Of a stretch of 64,000 bases of DNA, positions 52,238 to 60,735 are shown piece by piece. The DNA comes from Paenibacillus timonensis (lineage in GTDB: Bacteria > Bacillota > Bacilli > Paenibacillales > Paenibacillaceae), in the NCBI RefSeq assembly GCF_009725205.1, contig NZ_WNZY01000002.1:248001-312000 (forward strand), given 5' to 3'. Every line of letters begins with the position of its first letter. Within the stretch, counting starts at the first letter, position 1. The translations under genes were made by a program, and so were the position numbers. The notes below the pieces were generated by a model that had not been told where the DNA came from, did no database searches, and worked only from the letters and a program-made list of their open reading frames with translations.

Positions 52238-52999
52238 ATGATTATTCGAGAGACGGAGCGGGAATTTGTGATGATCACCCAGCATGACCATGCGCGCTTG
52301 GCGGGTGAAATCGCCAGCCATTTGGAGAAGGAGTTATTTCTGAATGACGAGTTTCTATCAAGTGCTTTGCTAGCCATAGATCAGCATGACCGAGGCTGGA
52401 TCCCGCTTGATGCCTCGCCAATTTGGAATACGGAGAGCCGGGCGCCGTATTCCTTCATGGACTATCCGCTAACCCCGAAAATTGAAAAATATCAGCAAGG
52501 CATCGACGAAGTGGAGAACATGAATGAATACGCGGCTTTGTTGTGCAGTTTCCACTATGCTTCTTTTATGCATATCAGGGATTCACTAGACGAGGCGTGC
52601 GCTCGATTCTACCAACATGAGCTAGAAAGGCAGCAACGGATCACCGACAAACTAAGCGTTCCTCAAGAGGTCATCCAACGGCATTTCATGCTGTTGCAAC
52701 TATGTGACGACATCTCGCTTTACGTTTGCCTGAATGAACCCGGCGTTTCCAAAGAAGAGGAACATCCTTGGTTTAGGGAAGGCTTTGAAGCTACGTTACT
52801 AGGGGAGCGATGTGAAGCCAGGTGGATCAATGCTAGAGAGATCCGGTTAACCCCGTCTCTTTTGGCCAAGGAACTAATGACAACCCTGGAACAGAGATAT
52901 GTCTTGAAGCAAAAGATCGAAACCCTAGGATTCAGCGAAGCGTATAAAGCCAGCGTCAGGGTAAAGCAAGATATTCACTTCTCTAAGGCAACGATATAA
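52238..52999 (+). CDS. DUF3891 family protein
   Basis: A 253-residue cytoplasmic helical protein. FVMITQHDHARLAGEIASHLEK and SSALLAIDQHDRGWIPLDASP are the conserved DUF3891 patterns; the His/Asp-rich arrangement (QHDHARLAG, DQHDRGW) suggests a metal-dependent phosphohydrolase-like (HD-type) site. Function unknown. ATG 52238 is preferred over 52211 because AGGCGGTGG lies just before it. Confidence 0.85.
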   Translation: MIIRETEREFVMITQHDHARLAGEIASHLEKELFLNDEFLSSALLAIDQHDRGWIPLDASPIWNTESRAPYSFMDYPLTPKIEKYQQGIDEVENMNEYAALLCSFHYASFMHIRDSLDEACARFYQHELERQQRITDKLSVPQEVIQRHFMLLQLCDDISLYVCLNEPGVSKEEEHPWFREGFEATLLGERCEARWINAREIRLTPSLLAKELMTTLEQRYVLKQKIETLGFSEAYKASVRVKQDIHFSKATI

Positions 53000-53050
53000 T
53001 ATCGAGTTCCAAATTAAGAATGACGACTAACGAATAGAGAGAGGTTACCC

Positions 53051-53596
53051 ATGAAAAACAAAATCACTACGAAACGCATGACGCTCCAAATGATCGATGA
53101 TACCTATGCGGATCAGGTCTTAGCGTTTGCCGTTCGGAATAAAACCTATCTTGAGGAGTGGGAACCGCTAAGAACGGAGGACTTCTACACTTCCTCGGTT
53201 CAACAGGAATTGCTGCGGGACGAGGCGGCTAAGAACCAAGAAGGATCGCTCTGTAAATTTTGGTTATTCCTTGATGGTAGAATCATTGGGGCGGTAGCTA
53301 TGAGCAATATCGTTAGAGGCGTGTTCCAATCCTGCCATCTGGGCTATAAGATCGATGAGCAGGAACAAGGAAAAGGATTGATGACCGAAGCCGTCGGAGC
53401 GGTGGTAAACCATGCGTTTCACGAAATGCGCTTGCATCGGATTGAAGCGAACATTATGCCGAGAAATCAGGCCTCGCTTCGCGTGGTCCAGAAGCTGGGT
53501 TTTCAGAATGAGGGGACATCCAGAAGGTATTTGAAGATCAACGGGCAGTGGGAAGATCATATCCATATGGTTCTATTGAATGAGGAGATGGAGTAA
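53051..53596 (+). CDS. GNAT acetyltransferase, RimJ/RimL type
   Basis: A 181-residue protein. TKRMTLQMIDDTYADQVLAF at the start, LGYKIDEQEQGKGLMTEAVGA as motif A and NQASLRVVQKLGFQNEGTSRRYLKINGQWEDHIHMVLL are the full RimJ/L pattern. Typically acetylates the N-terminal residue of a ribosomal protein. AGAGAGGTTACCC precedes the ATG. Confidence 0.9.
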   Translation: MKNKITTKRMTLQMIDDTYADQVLAFAVRNKTYLEEWEPLRTEDFYTSSVQQELLRDEAAKNQEGSLCKFWLFLDGRIIGAVAMSNIVRGVFQSCHLGYKIDEQEQGKGLMTEAVGAVVNHAFHEMRLHRIEANIMPRNQASLRVVQKLGFQNEGTSRRYLKINGQWEDHIHMVLLNEEME

Positions 53597-53616
53597 ACCA
53601 ACCCCTATGCCCCCGC

Positions 53617-53663
53617 GAAAAAAGTCCTGCCCCGAGCGATTCATCGCCTGGACAAGACTTTTA
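53617..53663. terminator. Bidirectional terminator between GNAT and murI
   Basis: AAAAAAGTCCTGCC pairs with GGACAAGACTTTT (with G-U pairs), enclosing a GCGAT/ATCGC stem; A run on one side and T run on the other. Confidence 0.75.
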
Positions 53664-53681
53664 CGTAAGCAGCCTCTTCAT

Positions 53682-54461
53682 TTATCGTGCATATTGCGTT
53701 TGCAGGTAATCCAGTGCTCGCGCCATTTTGTCCAGATAAGCCGGGTTTTCGTCCGAGCATCTGAACTCGATATGTCCCGTATACCCCTGAGTGGAGAGGG
53801 TCGAACCGCCGATCAGAGAGCACAACCGCTCTACCGTGCCGTGACTGCCGTCAATCAGCTCGATATGAGGCGGCAAAATTTGCTGCAGAATCGTCTTGTA
53901 ATAAGGAAAATGCGTGCAGCCGAGTACGATGGTGCTGTATTGCCCAAGATCAATACCGGACAGCTTGCGGCTGAAATAACGCTCGATCTCTTCCCGATCG
54001 AACTGCAGCTGTTCGCAATATTGCACCAACTCCGGCAGAGGCATGGAATCCACCACCTTGTGGTCGTCCACCCGAGCTACCAGGTCGGTATATTTAGATA
54101 GGCTTAACGTCAAAGAGGTCGCAAACACCAGCACTCGTTTGCCGGTAGCTTGACTTCGCTTGACGGCCGGTTTGACGGCCGGCTCCATGCCAATGATCGG
54201 AATAGGGTACATGCGCCGAAGTTCTTCAATGGCGGCACTGGTTGCTGTATTACAGGCTACGACCAAAGCCTTAATGTCATTTCGCATGATGACACTAACC
54301 GATTCCTGAACGTATCGCTTCACTTCGGGCAGCGTTTTGGTCCCGTAAGGCACGTGGAGCGTATCGGCAAAATAAAGAAAATCTTCCTTCGGCAACTTCT
54401 TCATGGCCTCCGTTAACACGGTTAAGCCGCCGATGCCTGAATCAAAAAATGCGATTCTCAC
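53682..54461 (-). CDS. murI: Glutamate racemase
   Basis: A 259-residue enzyme that makes D-glutamate for peptidoglycan. DSGIGG (7-12), the first catalytic Cys70 in VVACNTATS, and the second Cys182 in LGCTHFPYY are all present. Length is normal. It overlaps the HD phosphohydrolase gene by 20 bases. The C-terminus reads RALDYLQTQYAR. Confidence 0.96.
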   Translation of the reverse strand: MRIAFFDSGIGGLTVLTEAMKKLPKEDFLYFADTLHVPYGTKTLPEVKRYVQESVSVIMRNDIKALVVACNTATSAAIEELRRMYPIPIIGMEPAVKPAVKRSQATGKRVLVFATSLTLSLSKYTDLVARVDDHKVVDSMPLPELVQYCEQLQFDREEIERYFSRKLSGIDLGQYSTIVLGCTHFPYYKTILQQILPPHIELIDGSHGTVERLCSLIGGSTLSTQGYTGHIEFRCSDENPAYLDKMARALDYLQTQYAR

Positions 54462-55140
54462 TCATATCACCTGAATTTGTTGTGGTTTGTTCGTCCTGAT
54501 GTTCATCGGTGGCATCCCATTCCCGGTAAAACTGCTCCAAAAAACGCAGCATATATTCATGCCGCGATTCGGCCAGCTGTTGGGCATGCCGGGTATTCAT
54601 CAAATCTTTCAGTTTGAGCAGCTTTTCGTAGAAATGATAGATCGTCGTTTTTCCGCGGCTGCGATAGTCATGATCCGAGAAATCTTGGCCTGGTTCATGC
54701 ATGGATCTGCCTCTGGATCCGCCAAAAGCAAACGTTCGGGCAATCCCGATCGCCCCGATGGCGTCAAGCCGATCCGCATCCTGAACGATTTGTCCGGCGA
54801 GCGTAGACATCGGAGGATTTTTGCCGCCATTATAAGACATCGTGGAGATGATCTCCATGACTTCTTGGTTAACGGACAAATCGCTCACATGTTCATCCAG
54901 CCAGCTGCGGACACGCAGTATCCCGGCTTCCTTGGACGGATTCAGCTTTTCGTCCGCCACGTCGTGCAGCAAAGCCGCAAGCTCGCAAATAAATACATCC
55001 GCCTGCTCCTTGCGAGCGATGGCAAGAGCCGTATTCCGAACGCGGTGGATATGCCACCAGTCGTGTCCGCTCCCATCACCGCTGTGCACTTCTTGCACGA
55101 ATTGTTCGGCTTGTTTAATGATTTGCTGCTGCCGGTCCAT
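54442..55140 (-). CDS. HD domain phosphohydrolase (YedJ/YpgQ-like)
   Basis: A 232-residue metal-dependent phosphohydrolase. GHDWWHIHRVRNTALAIARKE (first His), AALLHDVAD (the H-D pair), and VQDADRLDAIGAIGIARTFAFGG (second Asp) are the HD-superfamily ligands. ATG 55140 has GGAAAGGA upstream; a TTG at 55158 is the alternative. The tail overlaps the start of murI, so the two genes form an operon. YpgQ-type enzymes act on nucleotides. Confidence 0.9.
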   Translation of the reverse strand: MDRQQQIIKQAEQFVQEVHSGDGSGHDWWHIHRVRNTALAIARKEQADVFICELAALLHDVADEKLNPSKEAGILRVRSWLDEHVSDLSVNQEVMEIISTMSYNGGKNPPMSTLAGQIVQDADRLDAIGAIGIARTFAFGGSRGRSMHEPGQDFSDHDYRSRGKTTIYHFYEKLLKLKDLMNTRHAQQLAESRHEYMLRFLEQFYREWDATDEHQDEQTTTNSGDMSENRIF

Positions 55141-55356
55141 CGCACCGTTCCTTTCCAATCCCTAGTTCATAGAAACATCGAATACCATCTTACCTCAAAA
55201 TCGGCATTCTTTAAACTTGTTTTGTTATATCCAGTCGCATTATATGAACAAAAGTTTCAGATGGAAGCGGCGCTTCTTGCAAATATTTTCCTTTATCATT
55301 CGGACGGGTTCAGGGATAATAGGGTTGAAAACAGCTGGATATAAGGAGGTTCCCCT

Positions 55357-56175
55357 ATGGCAACGGGCAAGGAGATCCCCGAGCTTTATTTTGACGGTCA
55401 AACGATCGATGTGTTGTGGGATAATCATGATCAGGTCGTGGAGTGGTTCGAGAAGTATTTCGGGTGGAAGGTGCTTCGGCAAGAAAATGGGAAGGTCGAT
55501 CCCCGTTGTTCAGAGGGCAAAATGACGCAGATGGACTTTGGGACCTGGCTGGTTACTTATCTTACGGGAACCCGGCTCCCTCATCATTATGCCGAACGCG
55601 GGACCGTGGATCCCGATCTTCGATTGTGTTTTCGAACCCGGGAATTGGATCGCTTGCGGCGCGCTTTTGTGACCGATGGAGTGCGGGTATCCACCGTGTA
55701 TTTGGGCCCCAAAACCAGGTATTTCGATGTCTGGGCTACCGCCGAAGGGATCCGGTTAACGCTCCAAGAGGATCGATCGCTGCCTTCCTCCGATTTGGCG
55801 CCCTCCTGGGTCAGGCTGGGGGTCAGCCGGTTAAACGAGTCGATTCAATGGTACGGGCAGCATTTGGGAATGAAGTGCGTTGAGCATCATCCAGCCGGCG
55901 GCTACGCGGTGATGGAGCTAAAGCTAAATCATTCGGAGAACAAGTCGCTTTGGGTGCTCGAACAAAAAAACAAAGAGGCTTATGTGGGGAAAGTGGACGG
56001 TCAAGTCCAGCCGGTATGTTGGATTCAAGAACGTCAGGACTTGTTCAAATATCATCAATATTTAAAACAACGCGGGATCGAAACCTCCGGAATCGGCGGG
56101 TTTCTGACTCAAGGGTTGGTCAGTTTTCATTTCTATGATCCGGACGGGAATCGTTTTAACATCAGCAGTATGTGA
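55357..56175 (+). CDS. Tandem VOC (glyoxalase/bleomycin-resistance type) domain protein
   Basis: A 272-residue protein of two beta-alpha-beta VOC modules: DNHDQVVEWFEKYFGWKV in the first half and WVRLGVSRLNESIQWYGQHLGMKC with VSFHFYDPDGNRFNIS in the second. VOC proteins bind metals or sequester and modify small toxic compounds. GGAGG precedes the ATG. Its stop overlaps the next gene start region. Confidence 0.85.
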   Translation: MATGKEIPELYFDGQTIDVLWDNHDQVVEWFEKYFGWKVLRQENGKVDPRCSEGKMTQMDFGTWLVTYLTGTRLPHHYAERGTVDPDLRLCFRTRELDRLRRAFVTDGVRVSTVYLGPKTRYFDVWATAEGIRLTLQEDRSLPSSDLAPSWVRLGVSRLNESIQWYGQHLGMKCVEHHPAGGYAVMELKLNHSENKSLWVLEQKNKEAYVGKVDGQVQPVCWIQERQDLFKYHQYLKQRGIETSGIGGFLTQGLVSFHFYDPDGNRFNISSM

Positions 56176-56183
56176 GGTGCATA

Positions 56184-56822
56184 ATGAAAAAATTCATCAT
56201 CTACCCCATCATGGCCTGTGTTCTACTTGCCTTCCTGGTCCTCGCGGGTTGCGAAGGGAAACGTTCGGAGATGGTCAACTTAGATAATCATTTACCGAAG
56301 CAGGAGATCGACGGCATTTCCATTCAAACCTTGCCGATGGAGGACGAGGAATATGCCGTTCTTAAAGCGGCGGGGGCCGGTAATTCGATGGTATTTGAGG
56401 TGAACCCAGGAGGGATCCAAGCTGATCGGGTGCATGTTTGGATCGATCAATACGTGAACGGTGAAAGCAAAGGATCCATACTTGGGCTGGAAACGTTACT
56501 TGATCAGGCCCAGGATAACTCATTCAGGCTTTATTTAACGACCCCTGGCATGAATGAGGAGGACAAGGTATGGACGCTTGCTTACAGGCTGAGAGGAAAT
56601 GTAACCAGCTCCAAATTCGAAATCCCCAAAGGCGATTTTGATAGTATGATGATCCACACCATGCAGCCTACTACCGTAAACCCTAATGAAACGACTGTTT
56701 TGGGTGTAATCGTGAGAAATAAAGGGAAGGACCACGTGGAATCCAGTGACGATGTCGATGCTATGATTCGTGAGAATCAGGAAGTCCATGTGCTGAGATG
56801 TACGATTGTGAAGGAAAAGTGA
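56184..56822 (+). CDS. Hypothetical lipoprotein
   Basis: A 212-residue predicted lipoprotein. The lipobox is VLAGC after a hydrophobic segment. The mature part is beta-rich (IQTLPMEDEEYAVLKAAGAGNSMVFEVNPGGI) with no known domain recognised. ATG 56184 follows GAGGTGCATA; a GTG at 56172 is possible. Ends eight bases before a convergent gene. Confidence 0.7.
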   Translation: MKKFIIYPIMACVLLAFLVLAGCEGKRSEMVNLDNHLPKQEIDGISIQTLPMEDEEYAVLKAAGAGNSMVFEVNPGGIQADRVHVWIDQYVNGESKGSILGLETLLDQAQDNSFRLYLTTPGMNEEDKVWTLAYRLRGNVTSSKFEIPKGDFDSMMIHTMQPTTVNPNETTVLGVIVRNKGKDHVESSDDVDAMIRENQEVHVLRCTIVKEK

Positions 56823-56830
56823 GGCCGATT

Positions 56831-57541
56831 TCAAGGGTTTATCGAGCTTGACCCGCTCATTCTTTTCTTCTCCCGACTCCGTTTGCGGTCATTCCAATAC
56901 AATTGCAAGGCGGACAAGGCGCAAATCAATGAGATAGCTAGAAATATCAACGACCAGACCAGAGGGGGAGCTCCCGTAAGCTGGGCCAGATTGGTCGCGT
57001 CACCCGCTTGGCTAGGAGAAACGATGGAATTCAACAGCAGCGTGACGGGCCCCATCACCGACTCCTCCAGGCATAAGAAAGCCAGCAGCAAGTAATAGAA
57101 ATTGCGTATTCGCCCCCCTAGTAGAAAGAACGCCCCATTGATCAGCACAAACAGGATCAACCACCCCCGGCCGTATCCCGATCGTACGAACAACAGCAAC
57201 GATGCCAAAGCCAAGATACTGATGAGGACAAGGCCGGCAGCTTGATTTTGCCGAGAATAACCGAAGAACATCGCTACCGCAAACAGCGAAGCTGAGATAT
57301 AACCGGCCAAGGATACCGCCAATTGGCTCCAGCCTGAAGCCAGTACCGAATAGGTAACGCCGCTGTGATCAGGATGCAATTCGATACGGAGCACCTGTCC
57401 GGACGCAAACAATGTGACGATGGCATGGCCTAACTCATGAACCATTGTATCTAGCATGCGGAACCAATCGGAGAATGGGATCAATCGGGTCAAAACGGCC
57501 GCCCCGATCAAAAATAATAAGGCCTTCAGCCATTTATTCAT
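56831..57541 (-). CDS. M50-family-like membrane protein (HELGH zinc motif)
   Basis: A 236-residue multi-spanning membrane protein. DTMVHELGHAIVTLF carries the M50 HExxH motif, inside the second membrane segment, as in M50B-type and related membrane-embedded proteins; the usual second Asp motif is not clear, so catalysis is uncertain. The start ATG at 57541 follows GGGAGGGCGAAAG; a longer frame to 58000 has no support and overlaps the upstream gene region. Function unknown. Confidence 0.75.
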   Translation of the reverse strand: MNKWLKALLFLIGAAVLTRLIPFSDWFRMLDTMVHELGHAIVTLFASGQVLRIELHPDHSGVTYSVLASGWSQLAVSLAGYISASLFAVAMFFGYSRQNQAAGLVLISILALASLLLFVRSGYGRGWLILFVLINGAFFLLGGRIRNFYYLLLAFLCLEESVMGPVTLLLNSIVSPSQAGDATNLAQLTGAPPLVWSLIFLAISLICALSALQLYWNDRKRSREKKRMSGSSSINP

Positions 57542-57666
57542 CAAACTTTCGCCCTCCCTGGCAACTTGCTGTTGCTTTTCATTATAAGGGAGGGCAAAAT
57601 AGTATTCAAAAGGCGAACAAATTTTCGGTTCGATGATAGACTGGTCGTGACGGAGGTTTTGGGACG

Positions 57667-59337
57667 ATGAAGGATGGAACGGACGAAAAACACGGCTTTT
57701 TCGGCCTACATGTACATAGAGATCGAGAGCGGCGGTCAGGAACGGAACCTCGATTGACGTTCGCCGAATTGGATGTGGATGACGCCACGAAGCAGGCGAA
57801 CGGCAAGGCGGAGCCCGTGAGCCGAGTTGTAGCGCCGGATCTGTGGGAGCGCGATATGGATTGGCGTCAGGATTTTCGTTATGTTTCGCGGGAGCAGCTG
57901 TTCGTCCAGAAAGCGAAGGAACTGGAGACGGCTGTAGCGGAAACGGCGGAGTTTGTCCCTTTTCAGACGTATTGGCCGACTTATGAAGAAATGCAGCCAA
58001 GGCAGCTGAAATGGTATTTGTACTGGCGGAATGAAGTCCGCTCCGGACGTTATCCGGACACCGACCTGTCGTATCTATTTATCTACCTGTACGAGCTGAT
58101 CCATGGGGTCGGCTGGTCGGAACCCGCCGAGGGATACACGTTAATGGAACGGGTCTGGCAAGGGTATCGACAGCGTTATCCCAAGCTGGATCTTTATGTG
58201 CGGGAATGGTTGTATGATCTGGCTTTGGTGTTCGATTTAAAGATGCCGCCTGCGGAGCCGATGGCCAAGCTCCCGCGCAATTTGTCGATGGAGCTGAAGG
58301 AGCTGGAATGGCGCAGAAGGTTCACCGCGGATCCGCTGGATGTGAGCTGGGAGCTGCTCCTCACGTTGATTGATTATGACGTGGAGAAGAGCCGTTTTTA
58401 TTTGGAGCAGGGACGTAAGGAACTGCGAAACTATGTGCCGAAGGTGGTTTCATTGGTGGACGGCTATCTCTTAAAGAGCAAGGGAAGCCGTATTCTGGAG
58501 CTGCATAAGCCGTTGGAACAGAAAGTATCCCGTTTCCTGTTCCGCAGCGCCGTGTACGACCATGATCTATACGGTCGAACCAAGCCGGTCTCCATTCTGC
58601 CTTACAGCGGGCATCCGCCGCTGCGCGCATTCTTGACCCAACTCGTTCGTCTGACGGAGAACAAGCTGCGAGAGCAGTTGGGTTATAAGGGGAAGCTTCG
58701 AGGAATCGACGTGGGGCCAGAGATTGAACAGTTGGTCGACCGATTCCTGAGCAAGGAGTTCGATCGTCGCAAGGCGGAAGAAGCGAAGGCCCGGATCCCT
58801 AAGGTGAAAATCAACGCGACCAAATTGCGCAAGCTTCAGCAGGAATCCGACGAAGTGAGGGACATGCTGCTGAGCGAAGAGCAGACGCTGGCGTTTGCGC
58901 CGGAAGCACCGGGTTTGCCGCCAGAGAAGGTCGCAAGTTCTCCGAATATTTCAGTCGCCGAACCGCTGCAGCCGACCTTTGATTTTGAGCGGGGGTATGA
59001 GCAGGTGCCGGAAGAGGTACTTCTGCCGCCGATCGAGGAACGGCGCGAGACCCTAGAGACCAAAGGAGAGGCGTCTGTAACCCTGTCGGAGGAATGGCAG
59101 GAGCTGTTCGCGAGTCTCACCGCGCCTCAGGCGCAAATGCTGGCCGCTTTGTTCCAGGGGCAGAGCGCTGCGGAACGCCAAATGATCGCCGAGCAAATCG
59201 GTTCTATGCCTGAGCTGCTGGTCGATGAAATCAACGAACTCGCGATGGAGCGGATCGGGGATCTCTTGGTCGATGGGGACGAAATCTTGGAGGATTACCG
59301 TGTGGAGCTTGGCAAGTGGCTGATAACAGGGCGTTAA
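57667..59337 (+). CDS. TerB_N / TerB_C domain protein
   Basis: A 556-residue cytoplasmic protein. Residues about 60-190 (FQTYWPTYEEMQPRQLKWYLYWRNEVRSG, then YLFIYLYELIHG) match the TerB_N domain. A Lys-rich coiled stretch (RRKAEEAKARIPKVKINATKLRKL) follows, then the TerB_C-like end (LLSEEQTLAFAPEAPG, EEWQELFASLTAPQAQMLAAL). These domains are known from Ter-associated stress and DNA-processing systems. GGAGG lies 11 bases before the ATG. It is the first gene of a three-gene cassette with an ATPase and a helicase. Confidence 0.82.
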   Translation: MKDGTDEKHGFFGLHVHRDRERRSGTEPRLTFAELDVDDATKQANGKAEPVSRVVAPDLWERDMDWRQDFRYVSREQLFVQKAKELETAVAETAEFVPFQTYWPTYEEMQPRQLKWYLYWRNEVRSGRYPDTDLSYLFIYLYELIHGVGWSEPAEGYTLMERVWQGYRQRYPKLDLYVREWLYDLALVFDLKMPPAEPMAKLPRNLSMELKELEWRRRFTADPLDVSWELLLTLIDYDVEKSRFYLEQGRKELRNYVPKVVSLVDGYLLKSKGSRILELHKPLEQKVSRFLFRSAVYDHDLYGRTKPVSILPYSGHPPLRAFLTQLVRLTENKLREQLGYKGKLRGIDVGPEIEQLVDRFLSKEFDRRKAEEAKARIPKVKINATKLRKLQQESDEVRDMLLSEEQTLAFAPEAPGLPPEKVASSPNISVAEPLQPTFDFERGYEQVPEEVLLPPIEERRETLETKGEASVTLSEEWQELFASLTAPQAQMLAALFQGQSAAERQMIAEQIGSMPELLVDEINELAMERIGDLLVDGDEILEDYRVELGKWLITGR

Positions 59338-59388
59338 TCCAGCGCTGATCACATAGAGGATAAGTTTTGAACGATGAGGTGATGGTGG

Positions 59389-60735
59389 ATGAAACAGATG
59401 CAAATTCCGAAGCGGTTGACCACGGCGCTCGTCAATTCCTTGACGGCCGGGGTCGTGCCGCGGGTGGGACTGGAGCATATTGCGGTCGGGCGTAAACCGG
59501 AGGTAGCGTCGATTCTGCAGGATATGGACAATATTGCGGAGGGCGGTGCGGCTTTTCGCCTCATTTCCGGACGTTATGGGAGCGGCAAGAGCTTCCTGCT
59601 CCAGATGATTCGCAATTATGCCATGGACCGCGACTTCGTGGTGGCCGACGCCGATCTGTCTCCGGAACGCCGGCTGGTTGGAACGAAAGGGCAGGGCCTG
59701 GCGACTTACAGGGAACTGATGATGCATTTGTCGACCCGAACGCGGCCGGACGGCGGCGCACTGGAGACGATGCTGCAGAAGTGGATCGCCGCCCTCCAGC
59801 AGGAGCAAATGCAGGCCACCGGCCTGCGTCCCGGCGATCCGCAGTTGCATGATGCAGTAGAACTGCGGATATATGCGGTGACGAACGAGATGCAAAGTCT
59901 GGTGCATGGATTCGACTTCGCCAAAGTCCTAGCCGCCTACTGGTCGGGGTATAAGCTTGGCGATGATGATCGGAAAGCAGCCGCCCTGCGTTGGCTGCGG
60001 GGAGAGGTCCCAACCAAGACGGAGGCACGCCAAGAGTTGGGCGTCGGCGTCATCATCGATGACGACAATTGGTACGACTATATGAAATTATGGGCGGAGT
60101 TTGCGGTGCGCATCGGGTATCGCGGGCTGCTGCTCTTTATCGACGAAGGCGTGAACCTGTACAAAATCACGAACAGCGTCTCCCGTCAAAGCAATTACGA
60201 GAAGCTTCTGACGATGTTTAACGACACGATGCAAGGGAAGGCACAGTACCTGGGCATCTACTTAGGCGGGACACCGCAGTTCGTCGAGGACGAACGCCGC
60301 GGGTTGTTTAGCTACGATGCACTTCGCACGCGGCTGATGGACGGGCGTTACAGCAGCGGGACGCGCCGTTCGTATACCTCGCCCATTCTGAAGCTGGACA
60401 TGCTGTCTCATGAAGAGATCCTGCTTTTGCTGCAGAAGCTGCGGGAGATTCACGCGCTGCATTTCGGTTATGAAATGCGTTTGGCCGATGAACAGTTGAT
60501 CGCCTTCATGCAGGCGGCGGTGAATCGGCTTGGGGCCGAGGAGCTGCTGACGACACGCGAGGTCGTGCGCGATTTCATGGATGTGCTGCACCTGCTGCAT
60601 CAGCAGCCGTCATTGTCTTTCGAGGAGCTGATGGGCGAACGAGAGCAGGAGTATGCGGCATCCGGGAACCAGGGTTCCAAGAACAAGGGCGGCACCGACG
60701 AGTTGGACGATTTCTTGGCGGAGTTTGAGCTATGA
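59389..60735 (+). CDS. BrxD-like (DUF2791) P-loop ATPase
   Basis: A 448-residue ATPase. Walker A is LISGRYGSGKSFLLQMIRNYA (about 60-80); Walker B-type LLLFIDEGVNLYKI (about 247-261). The pattern fits the DUF2791/BrxC-BrxD ATPase group found in BREX and related systems. A regulatory middle (RGEVPTKTEARQELGVGVI) separates the motifs. It starts 52 bases after the TerB-type gene and overlaps the helicase gene by four bases, so the three are one transcription unit. Confidence 0.85.
   Translation: MKQMQIPKRLTTALVNSLTAGVVPRVGLEHIAVGRKPEVASILQDMDNIAEGGAAFRLISGRYGSGKSFLLQMIRNYAMDRDFVVADADLSPERRLVGTKGQGLATYRELMMHLSTRTRPDGGALETMLQKWIAALQQEQMQATGLRPGDPQLHDAVELRIYAVTNEMQSLVHGFDFAKVLAAYWSGYKLGDDDRKAAALRWLRGEVPTKTEARQELGVGVIIDDDNWYDYMKLWAEFAVRIGYRGLLLFIDEGVNLYKITNSVSRQSNYEKLLTMFNDTMQGKAQYLGIYLGGTPQFVEDERRGLFSYDALRTRLMDGRYSSGTRRSYTSPILKLDMLSHEEILLLLQKLREIHALHFGYEMRLADEQLIAFMQAAVNRLGAEELLTTREVVRDFMDVLHLLHQQPSLSFEELMGEREQEYAASGNQGSKNKGGTDELDDFLAEFEL

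Noticed and set aside
53580..54101. 173-residue plus-strand frame
   Set aside because: Antisense to murI, with no ribosome binding site. murI motifs are unambiguous.
54487..55344. 285-residue plus-strand frame
   Set aside because: Antisense to the HD phosphohydrolase, whose motifs are clear on the minus strand.
57542..58000. N-terminal extension of the M50-like minus-strand frame
   Set aside because: The extra 153 residues are Pro/Arg/Ser-rich, overlap the TerB-type gene start and lack a ribosome binding site, whereas ATG 57541 has GGGAGG upstream.
59053..59907. 284-residue minus-strand frame
   Set aside because: Antisense to the TerB-type and ATPase genes, with His/Arg/Gln-rich composition typical of shadow frames.
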